A stretch of DNA of 64,000 bases from Maylandia zebra. Its lineage: Eukaryota; Chordata; Actinopteri; Cichliformes; Cichlidae. Below the pieces are notes generated by a model. It was not told the DNA's origin. It did not search any database and saw only the letters and a list, made by a program, of their open reading frames with translations. The translations under genes and the position numbers were made by a program. The DNA lies in the NCBI RefSeq assembly GCF_041146795.1, contig NC_135176.1:16441786-16505785 (forward strand), given 5' to 3'. Position 1 is the stretch's first letter; each line of letters starts with the position of its first letter. This document shows positions 1 to 11,384 of this stretch, one piece after another.

Positions 1-2902
1 GCATGCATGCAGACCTTTTGTTTTGTTTTTGTTTTTTTAAGCCTCATTCCCCCCCCCAGTTAGGAGCTGTTTCTTTGTCTGCCCCTGCTGCAGCGATAGT
101 CACTGCCTGAGCGTGAGCTGTTGTGTGTGAAGGTGATTCTCGTGTTTGATGATCTTTCATTTCGCATGCACTCGGTGATCACCTTGGTGCTTTATGGGGT
201 TTTTCGGATCAGAAGTCCTTTTGTTTTTGTTCTGCCTCCCGTGTTGGCAACAATGGGACAAACCTAGCGTGCGAACACGTTTTGATGGATGGATGTGCAT
301 GTGAACCCATGCCAGCGTTTGACCGTTTTTCATTTGGTTTCACCTAATAAATCTAATTTCTGGCATATTGTGATCTGCTGCTGATTTCATAGCAGGCGCC
401 AAACGCCGCCTGCCTGCCCGAAATAAGGGAATAAATCAGCTTTTATTGGAGATCATCTGATATTCTCATTCTCCCTTATTCACTCATATATGACCACCCA
501 CTATGACTCAAGATCCTGTAGAAATCCTGTTACCGATTCCCCTGCGATATAGACTTATTCCCCTCCCCCGGGGTACAAAAAGGTGTCCAACTGTAGGAGT
601 AGAGTGGGGGGATGAGCTGAGAGGAAATCATTTGGGCAGATGTAGCCTGCTGATGTGCCATCTATAAGGATGAAAATGAGATTGATTACCTCACCCTGCC
701 CTTATTAACTCTGTATTATTGGGATGAAAGAGAAGAGGGGAGCAAAAGAGACAGAGTTGTTGAGAAAGGCATAACACCAAAGAACTGAAGGGACATCGCT
801 GAGCTCAGTGTTGTGAGCTAAATTGTGTCAGCGAGGCGATGCTGGTTGATGAGGAGCATGTCTGTAAGCACAGCTATAAAGAAAATCGGTGCAAAACAAC
901 AATCAAGGAGCTGGAGAAGACTATTTCTGGTTATTTTTGCGCTCCTGTTTGCCTTGCTGTTTCTGTGTGATGGTAATCCCTTTGCTGTGTGCATACTGGG
1001 TTATTGCTCGGTTCACACGTATAAACAGTCGAGCATACTTCAGTGAATCATCACTTGTGAAATTCTGTCTGCAGGTTATCTATTGTGTCTTGTGAAAATG
1101 GAGCGTTTAGCTTATTTCACTCCTATTTCTGTCTGTGTGGTTCGCAGACAGCGATGAGGTGGCGGTAGTGGGGTTGAAAAGGAAGGAATGGATGACTAAT
1201 TCTTAGCTAATTTGTGAATAGGTTTTTTCGCTAAGCTTTATCCTGCTGGATGATTACGTTAAGGAATGCAATATAAAGACAACATCCTCCACCCCCACCA
1301 AATTAGCACAAATATGATAGTTTTTATGTCTTACATCTATCCACGGCTCTAGAACACGGCTTTTCACAAGTTCACACTCTCCAACATGTTCATTGTACAA
1401 GGACACACAAGGGTAATTTCACTGGTGATTAATTGCATGTATGCAAAGACACAGCATGGACTGAATTAGAGAGAGAGAGAAAAAAAGATTTTAAGGATAA
1501 CCGCTCCACTGCATTTTAATGCAAATCTTGCACAATCCAATTTTCAAATGCGGGAACAATCAGGAGTCATAAATTATGTCGTCGCTTTGTCCATTTGAGT
1601 TTTTTCCCCTTTTGCTAATATTGCAATGTGATGGAATTTACATCTCAGCAGAGGTATGTGTGGATGAAAGAGCGATAGGGCATGGGGCAATGAATATATG
1701 TGTGTGTTCCTGGGTTTCCCCTTGGGACCACAGAGCTGTAAAACCTGTCTGCTCTCCAGTGGGGGAGGAGAGAAATAAAGCAAAGTGCCAAAGACAAATG
1801 GCTTCTGTAATAGCCACATGTGCTGCTGGACCAGCAACAAAGACACTGAGGGGGAAGGCTCGTGTTGATGTGTCTACACAGGTGACTGCCTTTGTACTGT
1901 CACATGCGTTCATGCGATACAGAAAATGTAAACCAACTCAGCAACAGAAGAACAAAAAGATATGCCCATCAAATTTCCTTACTTGCTTTCAAAGAAGAAT
2001 ATATAAGATGCCGGGGCATATTCCTTTGAAATTTCATGTTTTTTTTATCTGGAAAAAATTCTTTGCGGCACTCAACTTTGATCCCCTGAATGAATCCAAG
2101 ACTGACAGCCCCTACCCTTCTTGAAATCTGTAAAAACCTCTCACATATTTTGGCTCATATTTTGACCTGAGAGGAAGTAGAGGACTGAAGAGAGGAGGCT
2201 GAATCTTCACCACTCTTACTATTGCAAGACATTAGTGTGTTTAGAGACACAGTTTTCTTCATCCAGTTAAAAAACAAAACACAGCATTCTCTCTATAAGT
2301 CAAATATTCATTAGAAATGCCTTATAGCAACATATTGAACAATTCAATTTGTAATTGTAAGTGAGAGGTTAGAACACAGTTAGATGGTTACTTTAATTTG
2401 AGCTCTACTGTTGGAGTGGAGATAAAAAAAAAAAAAAGCTGGTAGGTAGGCAAAACTAAAATAAAGAGTTGCTAATGTGGCCAGGAAATAGCTATTAGTG
2501 TGTCAAGTCAAGTACTTCCATTGTTTCATGTAGTACACGATCTACTGCATACTTAGTTGTGGAGTATGTGAATTTCAACAGGTTAATTTGGCCAGCTGTT
2601 GCACGTCTGAACTTCTACATCTTTCTGTGCCTCTGAGCACACATAAAATAACATTTTTCTACAGTCAAGATTAAAATTGACATACACGCAACATTAAACA
2701 CCATTACACCAACATGACGTGCTTTAGATGGCTGAAAAAAATCTCATTTAGCTATCGCTGACATCATCATTGATGCTATTATTGGCTGACATTGTTTGGA
2801 ACCCTGTCTTTCCATTGCGTAGCCAAGAGTTAACTTTGTGACGTTTATGAGTACATCGTCAGTGCGCTCACTTCATGTAACAATCCTTGATTGAGTGAAC
2901 AG

Positions 2903-3627
2903 CAGAGATGCACCGATCGACCAGTCAGGAAGTGGAACTGGACAAATTCCAGCGTTCTCGTCCCAGACTGGTGACTGCCCGGTCAGCCTCACTCATGTGT
3001 AATTACAAGCTGGTCTGTTTCATGCCTGCACAACACAAGCGCAGGTTTCACAGGCAAACGGCCATGCACGCTAACACGTCATTAACGTGGAAGTTCTTCA
3101 CTGTGAGTGAAGTCACAGAGTAAAATACTTAATCCTCACCCTGACTAAAAATGGCCATTTTAGTGATGTGGCTAAAGGTAGAGCTATGCAGATGTCAGAG
3201 CCAACCACAAGACAGCAGCCTCGGTATGAGCAAAAGATCAAAGCGGTTACAAGAAAAACTATGGAGACTAGTGAAAAAGAGAAAAAGGTTGATGTTCTTT
3301 TTGTATTGAGTGTATGTAAACATGCTAGAATAAATGGCATAATAAAAGAAATAACATTTTTTTTATTACAGATATCTGTTTCATCGACTTTTTTTTCGTA
3401 ATACGTCAGCTAAAGATTATTGTACAGGAACCCCATAACGTATTGGAGTCGAAGGAAAATTGTACGTTTTAATTTCTTTCATTATGAAAATCAGATTTTA
3501 CATTAAAGAAACGTTTTATTCATACTGTCAGTTTTAATGCTTAGGAAGAAAACTGACAAACAAAATAGGCATCAGTGGGTCACACTTAGAAAAAAAACTG
3601 AAGAAAATTGCAGTTGGTGCATTTCTA
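2903..3627. mobile_element. hAT-like non-autonomous DNA transposon
   Basis: The left end reads CAGAGATGCACCGATC and the right end, reverse-complemented, reads TAGAAATGCACCAACTG. These are imperfect terminal inverted repeats of the type common in fish hAT elements. The element is flanked by near-identical 8-bp direct repeats, GTGAACAG (2895-2902) and GTGAACAC (3628-3635), the hAT target-site length. The 725-bp interior encodes no transposase that I recognise, so it is probably a deleted, non-autonomous copy. Confidence 0.65.
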
Positions 3628-4946
3628 GTGAACACACTTGTGTGAATGCAGACTATTTGAGTCACAGCTTAGACAAACTGATTGGAGTGTAGATGCAGGT
3701 GTAAACGATCAAGGTTGAGCAGACACCAGTGTAGAAGAGAAGAATAGAAGCAAAGCAAGCAAAACAACAACTAGACACACAGGCTCCTACAGCCTGGCTT
3801 TACTTTTGTCAGGAGATTTATTTATGTGTACCCACAGTCGAGAGATTAAAAACGAAAAAAACAACAACTCTCAGTTTCAGCGACATGACCAGTACCAATT
3901 AGTATTAAATCTTGTAACAGATTTTTGTTAACTGATTTGCTCTCTTGGGCTTTTATCAGTAAGTCGCTTCAGAAAAGGGGCTCTGTAGTGCATCCTATAG
4001 AGGGCCAAATGAGCACTAATTAGAACACTCGTGTGCTCCAGCAACAACTCTCTTTTCTGTATCTATTTGCATGTCTCATTTCTCTCACCTCAGGTCTGTG
4101 TCTCAGTCTCTCACCCACACAGACTCATTCCTGCTTGGAGACAAAAACGGAAGGTTAAGGAAAGCCTCCGTCTTTTCTTAACTCAACACCACTTTCGAGT
4201 TTCCTTGAGACCCCTGTCATGTATTGTTACCAACCTCTCATCTTTCACCTTCTAAAAAGAGCTTTCCGTCTTAAACGCAGCACTTCGTGGGATAGGAGCC
4301 CAGTGAAAAATATCACAAATACAAGTGTCATTCTCCAAATTTAAGCACTGCCAAGATATCCCCATATCACAGCCCACGCTCCCATCACTTAAGCTATGCA
4401 CCTTTCCACCTTTTTGCAGGGATATGATTGCTCCTTCGCTCATTTATGTTTAGTACTGTGTGTATTTTGTACGCGCTGTGCGTGCTTGTGGCTGAGTGCG
4501 CCTCTAACAACAGTTGCGTGTAGGTGTGAGTTTACATGTGAAATTGATGCACAGTAGAATGCATAGGAATGTAAAAGCATAAAAGTGACCTTCAGATCTT
4601 TATTGTATGACTGACCTTTTTCACTTGTGGTAAATTCGAGCATGAGGAAATGTATTATCTGCATCCGATAACAGCTTTGTTGGGTTATGCCTACATCTAT
4701 TATTTCCCAGATGAGCTCAGTCTGAATACTTAACTCAACATGTACATGTACAGTTAGGTGAAACAAAGCCAGCCTTCCTTCTTAACACCTAAATCTGAAT
4801 GATGTGGCACAGATTACAATATTATCCTCAAGCAGCTTATGCTATTTATTCAATTTGGATAAAAGGAAAATAAATGTTAAAAAATACTATAGCATATATT
4901 TGTTCCCTAACTCCCTAACAATCTGGAAACTTACTATATAAACCTT

Positions 4947-4962
4947 TTATGATACCTGGATT

Positions 4963-5018
<56 letters not shown>

Positions 5019-5043
5019 TTATGATATATCCAGGTATCATAAG
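4947..5043. repeat. (AT)n microsatellite inside palindromic arms
   Basis: An uninterrupted AT/TA run (about 4965-5017) is bracketed by a perfect 14-bp inverted repeat: TTATGATACCTGGA at 4947-4960 and TCCAGGTATCATAA at 5029-5042. A second, shorter inverted repeat (CTTATGATA / TATCATAAG) lies within 5018-5043. The whole stretch could fold as a long hairpin. Confidence 0.85.
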
Positions 5044-6288
5044 TTTGTGATTCAATTTGGGTCACTCAAATCATTACAAATGAAATTTATATTATGTGTA
5101 GAGCTTATCAATGGCAATCTAACGTGTACGTTACATGTAAGTTGTCGCCTTTACATACGTTACCTGTACAATATTTTTGTAAATACATTTTTCTAAATAA
5201 CGTTTACTGCAGTGTCGCTTTTACAAATGTAAAAATAGGTGTTCATCAAACACTGACATTAATAGCGCTTGTAATGAATTACTTTGTCTTCTACAATGAG
5301 TATGTAGCTTCAAATAGGCAGAATGAATATATGTTTGTATTCATTTGTTTGGTCTTTCTGAACAGCAATTTTTGCCATTTCACTGTATATGAAGATAAAG
5401 GGAATAACATTATAAATGAACATGCATGTATGTGTTTTTATATATACGTGTGGCGAGCAAGTGCAGACAGGCTTGGCTTGTATAATGTAAATAAGGGTTT
5501 GGCTGTGCCAGGAGTGCTTGTGGCAACTGTGCGTTTATAACTCATAACTACTCTTATATAATGCATAGTACCCTGTCCACTTAGTTTTTCATATTTGCAG
5601 TTTTTCCTTTGCTCCGAGCTGGGTGATCAAAGAGATTTTTCATATTTGTTAGATTTTGTAATTGCATAATTCATATTCCTGCCAACCGACACGCCTTCAA
5701 CCAACACTCCCTCGCATGTGATCTTCTTTACTTAGAGGATCTGAGCGTGTGTGACATCAAAATAGCCTAATAACGAGGAAAGGCAGCTGAGGGTTTTTTT
5801 TCTTTTCATGTTTCAGATTTTTTTCTTTTTGTTTTACTATCATCCACCAGTTTCTACTATTCTTTTTGATTCTATTATTTTTCATGTTATGATTAGAGTT
5901 TTGCTGGATTGTTTTCTGTTTTGGATTTTCTCAGTTAGGTGAAATGCAGCTTATTCTGGTTCAGCCACTGTGACCGAGCTCAGCATCCAGCCTCCCGAGA
6001 GTGCTGTCATCAGCACAAGCTGCAGCACTACATCAGTGCCAAAATTGATCTGCCACACATGTCTTCTCAGGGAATTCTCTCACCCTGTAGCACAGCTCTC
6101 TGCCACTTTCCTTCCCTCCTATCGGTCTCTGTCCCCGCCTCTGTGTGAGCAATTAGCTAATTATTTGATTGTTTGCGCCAATCAAGGGTAAATATGAGCA
6201 GGGTACACACAGGCAGAGGGGAGCAGACATTGTGTGGATTATCCTCCATGTTCTGTTTGTCAGGCACAGTGAATTTCCATGTGTTCCC

Positions 6289-6316
6289 ATTGTGTGTGTG
6301 TGTGTGTGTGGGGGGG
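6289..6316. repeat. GT microsatellite followed by a G run
   Basis: A short GT repeat is immediately followed by a run of seven G. It lies in non-coding DNA. Confidence 0.8.
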
Positions 6317-8042
6317 ATGTTTACTTTACCACAATCTCAATAAAAGACTTGGGTTTTTAGATTTTATAACTGAAATTCTTTTAAAATTCTTGCTAAAGCC
6401 AACTTTTATTGCTTTTACATTTAGAGAGAATTTAGCTCTCTAGGTTTTGTGGAATATCAAACGTGCCACAGGCAGTGAGAGCTGTCACGGGGCACGTGGA
6501 AAAGCCACTCGCTAATGAGAACAGACACCCCTGCTGCACATATAATTAGAAGGTGGGAGAGCTATTCATACTTTGCTACTCAAACATTCAGTGTGATGGT
6601 TTAAGACATATTTTACTTCATTCTTTGAATGCACAGACAGATGAATTGATCCAGACAGTTTTGACGGCAATTGATTGAAATCTGACGCTTGTTTTGTATG
6701 AATTTTCTCTATGATGCAGGAAACAGGCCTACAGAACAAGTGAGCAAAAGATGCTCTCCCTGAAGGGCAAAGGAGCTGAAACCATTAATATTCAATGGTT
6801 TTAATGCTTCTGGTTCAAGGCAGAAAGAGAATTCCTCGTAGAGCTCTCGTATAATTATGGAGAAATTTAAGGAGACAGCCGGAAGTGTTTATTTCGAGAG
6901 CGTTTGAGTGTGCGTGTTTTATACCGCATGTTTAACTCATCTCGTAATATGATATGTAGTAATATGTTTCAGCTCTACGGCCTCATTTGTGCATTAAAGG
7001 CTAACGCAAGTATTTAAAACACAGTTTTAGAGACTGCAGATTTTAAATGCAGCAGGACATGCCGTTGTTGTGTACAGTCCAATCATGCCATTAACTACAT
7101 CCACCCGCTACAGAAAACATGCTGAGAGGAGAGTGGAAACCCTCCTGTAGTGATCAGACATACCGCATGGATTTATCCCTTCTGAACTGCTCTTTCTGGT
7201 CCTCGCCATTAACGACCCCTGCACCTAATTTTCATCTTTTTCATGTTAGGATGATGCCTGCCTTTGAACATATTGGAGACACTGCTTGCTTGTGTTATAT
7301 GTTCTATAAAAACTTAATGATCGGAAAAGCTTTTATTACAAGTCTTTTCACCCAGTTCTCATCTTGCTTTCTATTTCACATTGTCTCTTGAGGAAAAAAA
7401 AGCTCATTACAAATCACTTCTCACCCTTTCCGCCTTCCTCTTACTTGCCTTCATCAACCATTCCCAGGGTGACTCCTTCACTTACATGCAAACACGCTGT
7501 ACTTCTCTCTTCACATATCTCTCACGACTAAAGTGAACATCTACAGTAACTGTCCCTGTACTCGTGCTGATCACAGTAAGAACATTGCTATTACCTCAGT
7601 GATGCGCTTTATGGATGCTGTTTTGCATAAAATAACTGGTTTTCAAAATAGTGAAACAAAGATTTTGGTGCTCAATTCAGTGAAACAGGCAATGTTTAGC
7701 CTCAAAATACACATAAAATGCATAATGTAAAAGACCCATTATACAGAATTATTTAAATTTTATGTAAATTACCGATTCAAAATGCATCTGTCGCTTCAGT
7801 GTCGCAGGTGGATATTGATTTTAACTAATTATACATAGCTGGGTAGTGTTATCTGTTAGCTCATTGTTGAGCTGAAATATAATTATTTCAGCATATTAGA
7901 AAATAGAGTACAAAATGCAACACTTGCATCCAAAAGATACTGGCGTAGCAGCCCTACACAAATGAACGTAACACTGTTCTTAGGTGAAGTACTTACTTAG
8001 TTTCACCACCTCTGGACATGTCTCTGCTCTCTCTCTCTTGTA

Positions 8043-8125
8043 GGGCAGCCGCCCCCAACCTTTTTTGGGCCACGGACCGGTTTATGTCCGACAATATTTT
8101 CACGGACTGGCCTTTAACGTGACTT
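8043..8125. mobile_element. remnant of a dispersed fish repeat (hAT-like)
   Basis: The segment contains the phrase CCACGGACCGGTTTATGTC and a second GGACTGGCCTTTAA box. I associate this arrangement with a widely dispersed teleost DNA-transposon repeat. Only one end is evident and the right boundary is not defined. The family assignment rests on recall of the repeat, not on a search. Confidence 0.4.
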
Positions 8126-9129
8126 AGATCACTTGGCTGTTTGTAGGTTCCAAATTGCTGCAACAGGGGAGTTGCAGGGTGCCCTGTGGAGAACAAACTG
8201 TGCAACGTCAGCACAATAACATGGTTGAACGGTGTTTCTCCTGCGTCTTCTTTACTTTTTACATTTTCATTTATTGCCTATTTTAAAAACCGACTCCAAT
8301 AAACTGGAGCTGCCAGTATGTCGCGCTTTACTTACAAAGAACCTAATTTTGCCAATATCAAGTGCACCAGTTTCCAAGTGATTCGCTTATAAGGAGGAGA
8401 CATGGCACTCCCAGAAATTCAAGGGTGAATTTGCTGGTAGAAGTTTAGCTACTGGGACAAAATGTCCATTGAAACCATTGAACTTAAAGATAATTTGGAT
8501 AATGTTTTAAAATAAGTATCTGGAGGCATTTCAAGATGGCTGCCAAGTGGCCAGACTTGTGTCTAGAATGACTTTGATGATGCCTGAAATTAAAATGAAC
8601 ATTATTACTTAGAGAACTAATATCTAATTCTCATAAAAATGATAAGTTAAAACCTCCAAGTTCTTTTTGAACACACAATAAAACTTGCAAACTGCTGTAA
8701 TTGTGTGCATGTTACATGGCACCAGCTCCATAGGCCCCATTTATGCTAAACTGCCTTGCAACCACCCACTAACACAAGAAATCTCTAAGTGGGAGTCAAG
8801 AGTTCTCCTCTACTTGTAAAGTCTCTGATGCCTCTGAAATAGAAACAAGGTAGTATTAAAACTGTAATTTTCTTGTTATACTTCCAGTGATTCTTCTCTC
8901 ATAGGCAACCAGTTTTTTTTTCAAATGGCTATCCACTGATATGAGTCATACATTAAGAGCAGAAAATGGTTCGCCATACACAGCTGATTTCATAATTGCT
9001 GCTACCCAGAGCAGGCTGAATATTAAAAAAAATTAAGTGACTCTGTGGGGGAACTGCAGAATGGCTGCTTATTAAGTGTACTTGATGCTTTTTTTTTCTG
9101 ACAGTTCCCTTTGTTGTCTTTTATTTCAG

Positions 9130-9371
9130 ATTGAAAGACCTTCATCGTGGTGAAAAACCATCAGAGACCGCTTTTTAACTCGCCGTAAATGCAAAATAAG
9201 AAAGGTGAAGTGAGAAAGGTTTCATGAGATGACATTTTGTCCCTGGCTTATTCAAAAGAGCCGTCATCAGACCCTGAAGAGAAAAGGCAGTGAGGGAAGT
9301 AACTTTTGTAGCTCCATAAATGGCCTCAGTACCCTGCAGGTGTCTTTGAGTGTGACAAAAATCAATTCAAC
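9130..9371 (+). other. mtus2: mtus2 5' UTR part of the first coding exon
   Basis: A pyrimidine-rich tract ending TTATTTCAG (AG at 9128-9129) is a strong acceptor, so exon sequence starts at 9130. An in-frame TAG at 9309-9311 precedes the first in-frame ATG at 9372, which fixes the start codon. The presence of an acceptor implies an upstream non-coding exon. Confidence 0.7.
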
Positions 9372-11384
9372 ATGAGCAATCCAACTAGTATCCAAGGCCT
9401 GAGGGTCAGTGTTGACAGAGGAGAAAAGATTGGAAATAAAACCCAGATCCAGTTCACTCAGTCTGGAGATGACAACGCCAATCAGTTATCCTCAATCAGT
9501 GATCAAGAAAGAAGAGGTTTGTATGAGGACACGGGATACGGCACAAGCTCTATTCCTCCCTTGGTCTCTCAGAGCGACTCCCCAGAAAAGTTAGAGTTTT
9601 GGGGATCAGAGCAGCAATGCGTGGAGTCTGACTATGAACTTTTGGCACGTCAGGAGATACATACTTACCTGGGAAGCAGGAAGCAGGAGGAGAATGAGGA
9701 GGAGGACGATTGTGGAAGCATGAAAGATGGAAAAGATGAAGGTGCCATGTCAATATCATCGAGTTCAACAGCCAGCTCTGCTTCTACCGGCGTGAGGAGA
9801 AATGACAATGACAGCAACAGAGTGGAGAGTAAAATTCAGAGAGGCAAAGAGGTTCAGAAAAGGATCGCCTGTCATAGCACTGAGGAGCTAGACGCATGTG
9901 TGACAGCAGAGAAACAGGACACCAGGTCAGGCAGAGAAAGATGGAAGGGAGGTCTGAAGGAGTCTAAGTCTGAGACGAATGTGTTTGTCTCCAGCCTGTC
10001 AGCTGTTTCCCTCAGTGGAAGCCTGTCTAGTGCTCTGGATGGTGATGGAGAAACTTCTCTCGCCTCTCTGTCGAAGACCAACCCTTATCACAATGCCCAA
10101 AACACTACCTCAGCCCAGAACAGAAGAAGGGCAGCCCCTGTAGATGCCAATCAGAACTCCCCACCGATGCATCCTCAGGAGACCCTTAACCCAGCATTCT
10201 CATACCAGGATCAGAGAAAAGATGAGAGAAGTCATAGAAATGGCTTGTCCTCTGATGGAGGGCTAGGCCAAAGGAGAAAGGCTGGATTTGAGGAGAGGGT
10301 GCTGCCACCACGGCGCCAACAGCTTGTGAGGCCCCTCTGTCAGACGGAGATGGGAAGAGCGAGGAGTGCAGACTCCAACACTCAGCAAACTGAGACAGGG
10401 CAACCGTCTCCTCTTAACCTCTCTGCAGATCCACACAGTAATGGGTCAAACAGAAAGTTTACAAAAACATCTTTACGTGAACCATCTGATTTCTCCCACC
10501 TGTACAACACATCTGTAGTCTCCCAGCTGAGGCAACCCAGCCAGACATCCCAAAGGGAGACTCCACCAGCGGAAAAACAGCCAGCTACAAGTGCACGCCA
10601 CAGTTCCAATCCCTCAAACCCTTCCACCTTAGAGAAGAGACCCCAGACTCAGCTTACATACAGAAGGAATTGCTCTAGTCCCAACAGAACTGGGGTTGAA
10701 TCCAGGTCATCAACCCCTCCACACTCCCCTCTCAGGACACCCCAGGGCTCACCATGCAGGCAACCCTCCATGTACCTCGTTTCTAGGAATGTCTCTGGAG
10801 TGGTTAGACATATCCCTGCTGTATCAACATCAGCTCAGGGCTATGGCAACAGTTGCTTGAGAGCACCAGTCAAAACTAATATAAGCACAAGTGGAATCCC
10901 CAAAGCGCCTCTTAACAACCAGCAAAGCTCCCCCAGCTCTAACAACAACAACTCCCCCAAAGACAGCTCGCCATCACCTAAACTGAAACCTAAAGGAGTT
11001 CGCCCCAAAATCATTACCTACGTCCGAAAGAATCCTCAGTTTAAGCCTCAGGCTTCTGATGGACCGTATCAGGTATCCTCGCTACCATCCAGGCTGTCCG
11101 CATGCACCCACAGCCAAACACCCACATCTTTTAAAGACACAACTAAAGAGCCCCCAAGGCCTGATCCGGAAACCCGAGGAGCCCCAGTTCTTTGTGCCTC
11201 CAATCTGCTTTATGATAAGTACCGCCAGGAGATGCAGACAAACATTTTTCCATCAGGAATACTGAATAGGAGTATAAGGGCTCCTGGACACACAAACACT
11301 GTTCCACCCGTACACGCCCATAGCCACACAGCACCTCCAAAACTGGGCAGCAAGGCAGACAACTTCTATGGGACACCATCAGAG
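9372..11384 (+). CDS. mtus2: mtus2 large N-terminal coding exon (residues 1-671)
   Basis: This single 2013-nt exon encodes nearly half of the protein, as the large first coding exon does in vertebrate MTUS2. It ends in phase 0 at GAG|GTGAGT; the open frame continues 126 nt into the intron before a stop, which should not be read as coding. The product is predicted to be disordered: rich in Ser, Pro, Thr, Gln and Asn, with acidic clusters near residues 105-120. SGIP followed by Lys (residues 507-511, codons 10890-10904) matches the EB1-binding SxIP motif. Basic residues and prolines surround it, as is usual for functional SxIP sites. Confidence 0.9.

Larger units (their letters stand above)
1..9129. 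other. non-coding DNA upstream of, or 5' intron of, mtus2
   Basis: I see no supportable protein-coding exon here. The longest frames (for example 1576-2124 and 5094-5540) show no family resemblance and no exon-like codon use. The stretch is AT-rich and holds a hAT-like element (2903-3627), an AT microsatellite with palindromic arms (4947-5043) and a short hAT-like repeat remnant (8043-8125). Because the first coding exon of mtus2 is preceded by a good splice acceptor at 9128-9129, at least one non-coding first exon must lie upstream, either in this stretch or beyond the window. I cannot place it. Confidence 0.7.

Noticed and set aside
1576..2124. 182-codon open frame, plus strand
   Set aside because: No recognisable domain, no splice or start context, and the composition is that of the surrounding AT-rich DNA. 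Most likely chance.
5094..5540. 148-codon open frame, plus strand
   Set aside because: The hydrophobic, Phe/Tyr-rich product fits AT-rich non-coding DNA. No homology was recognised.
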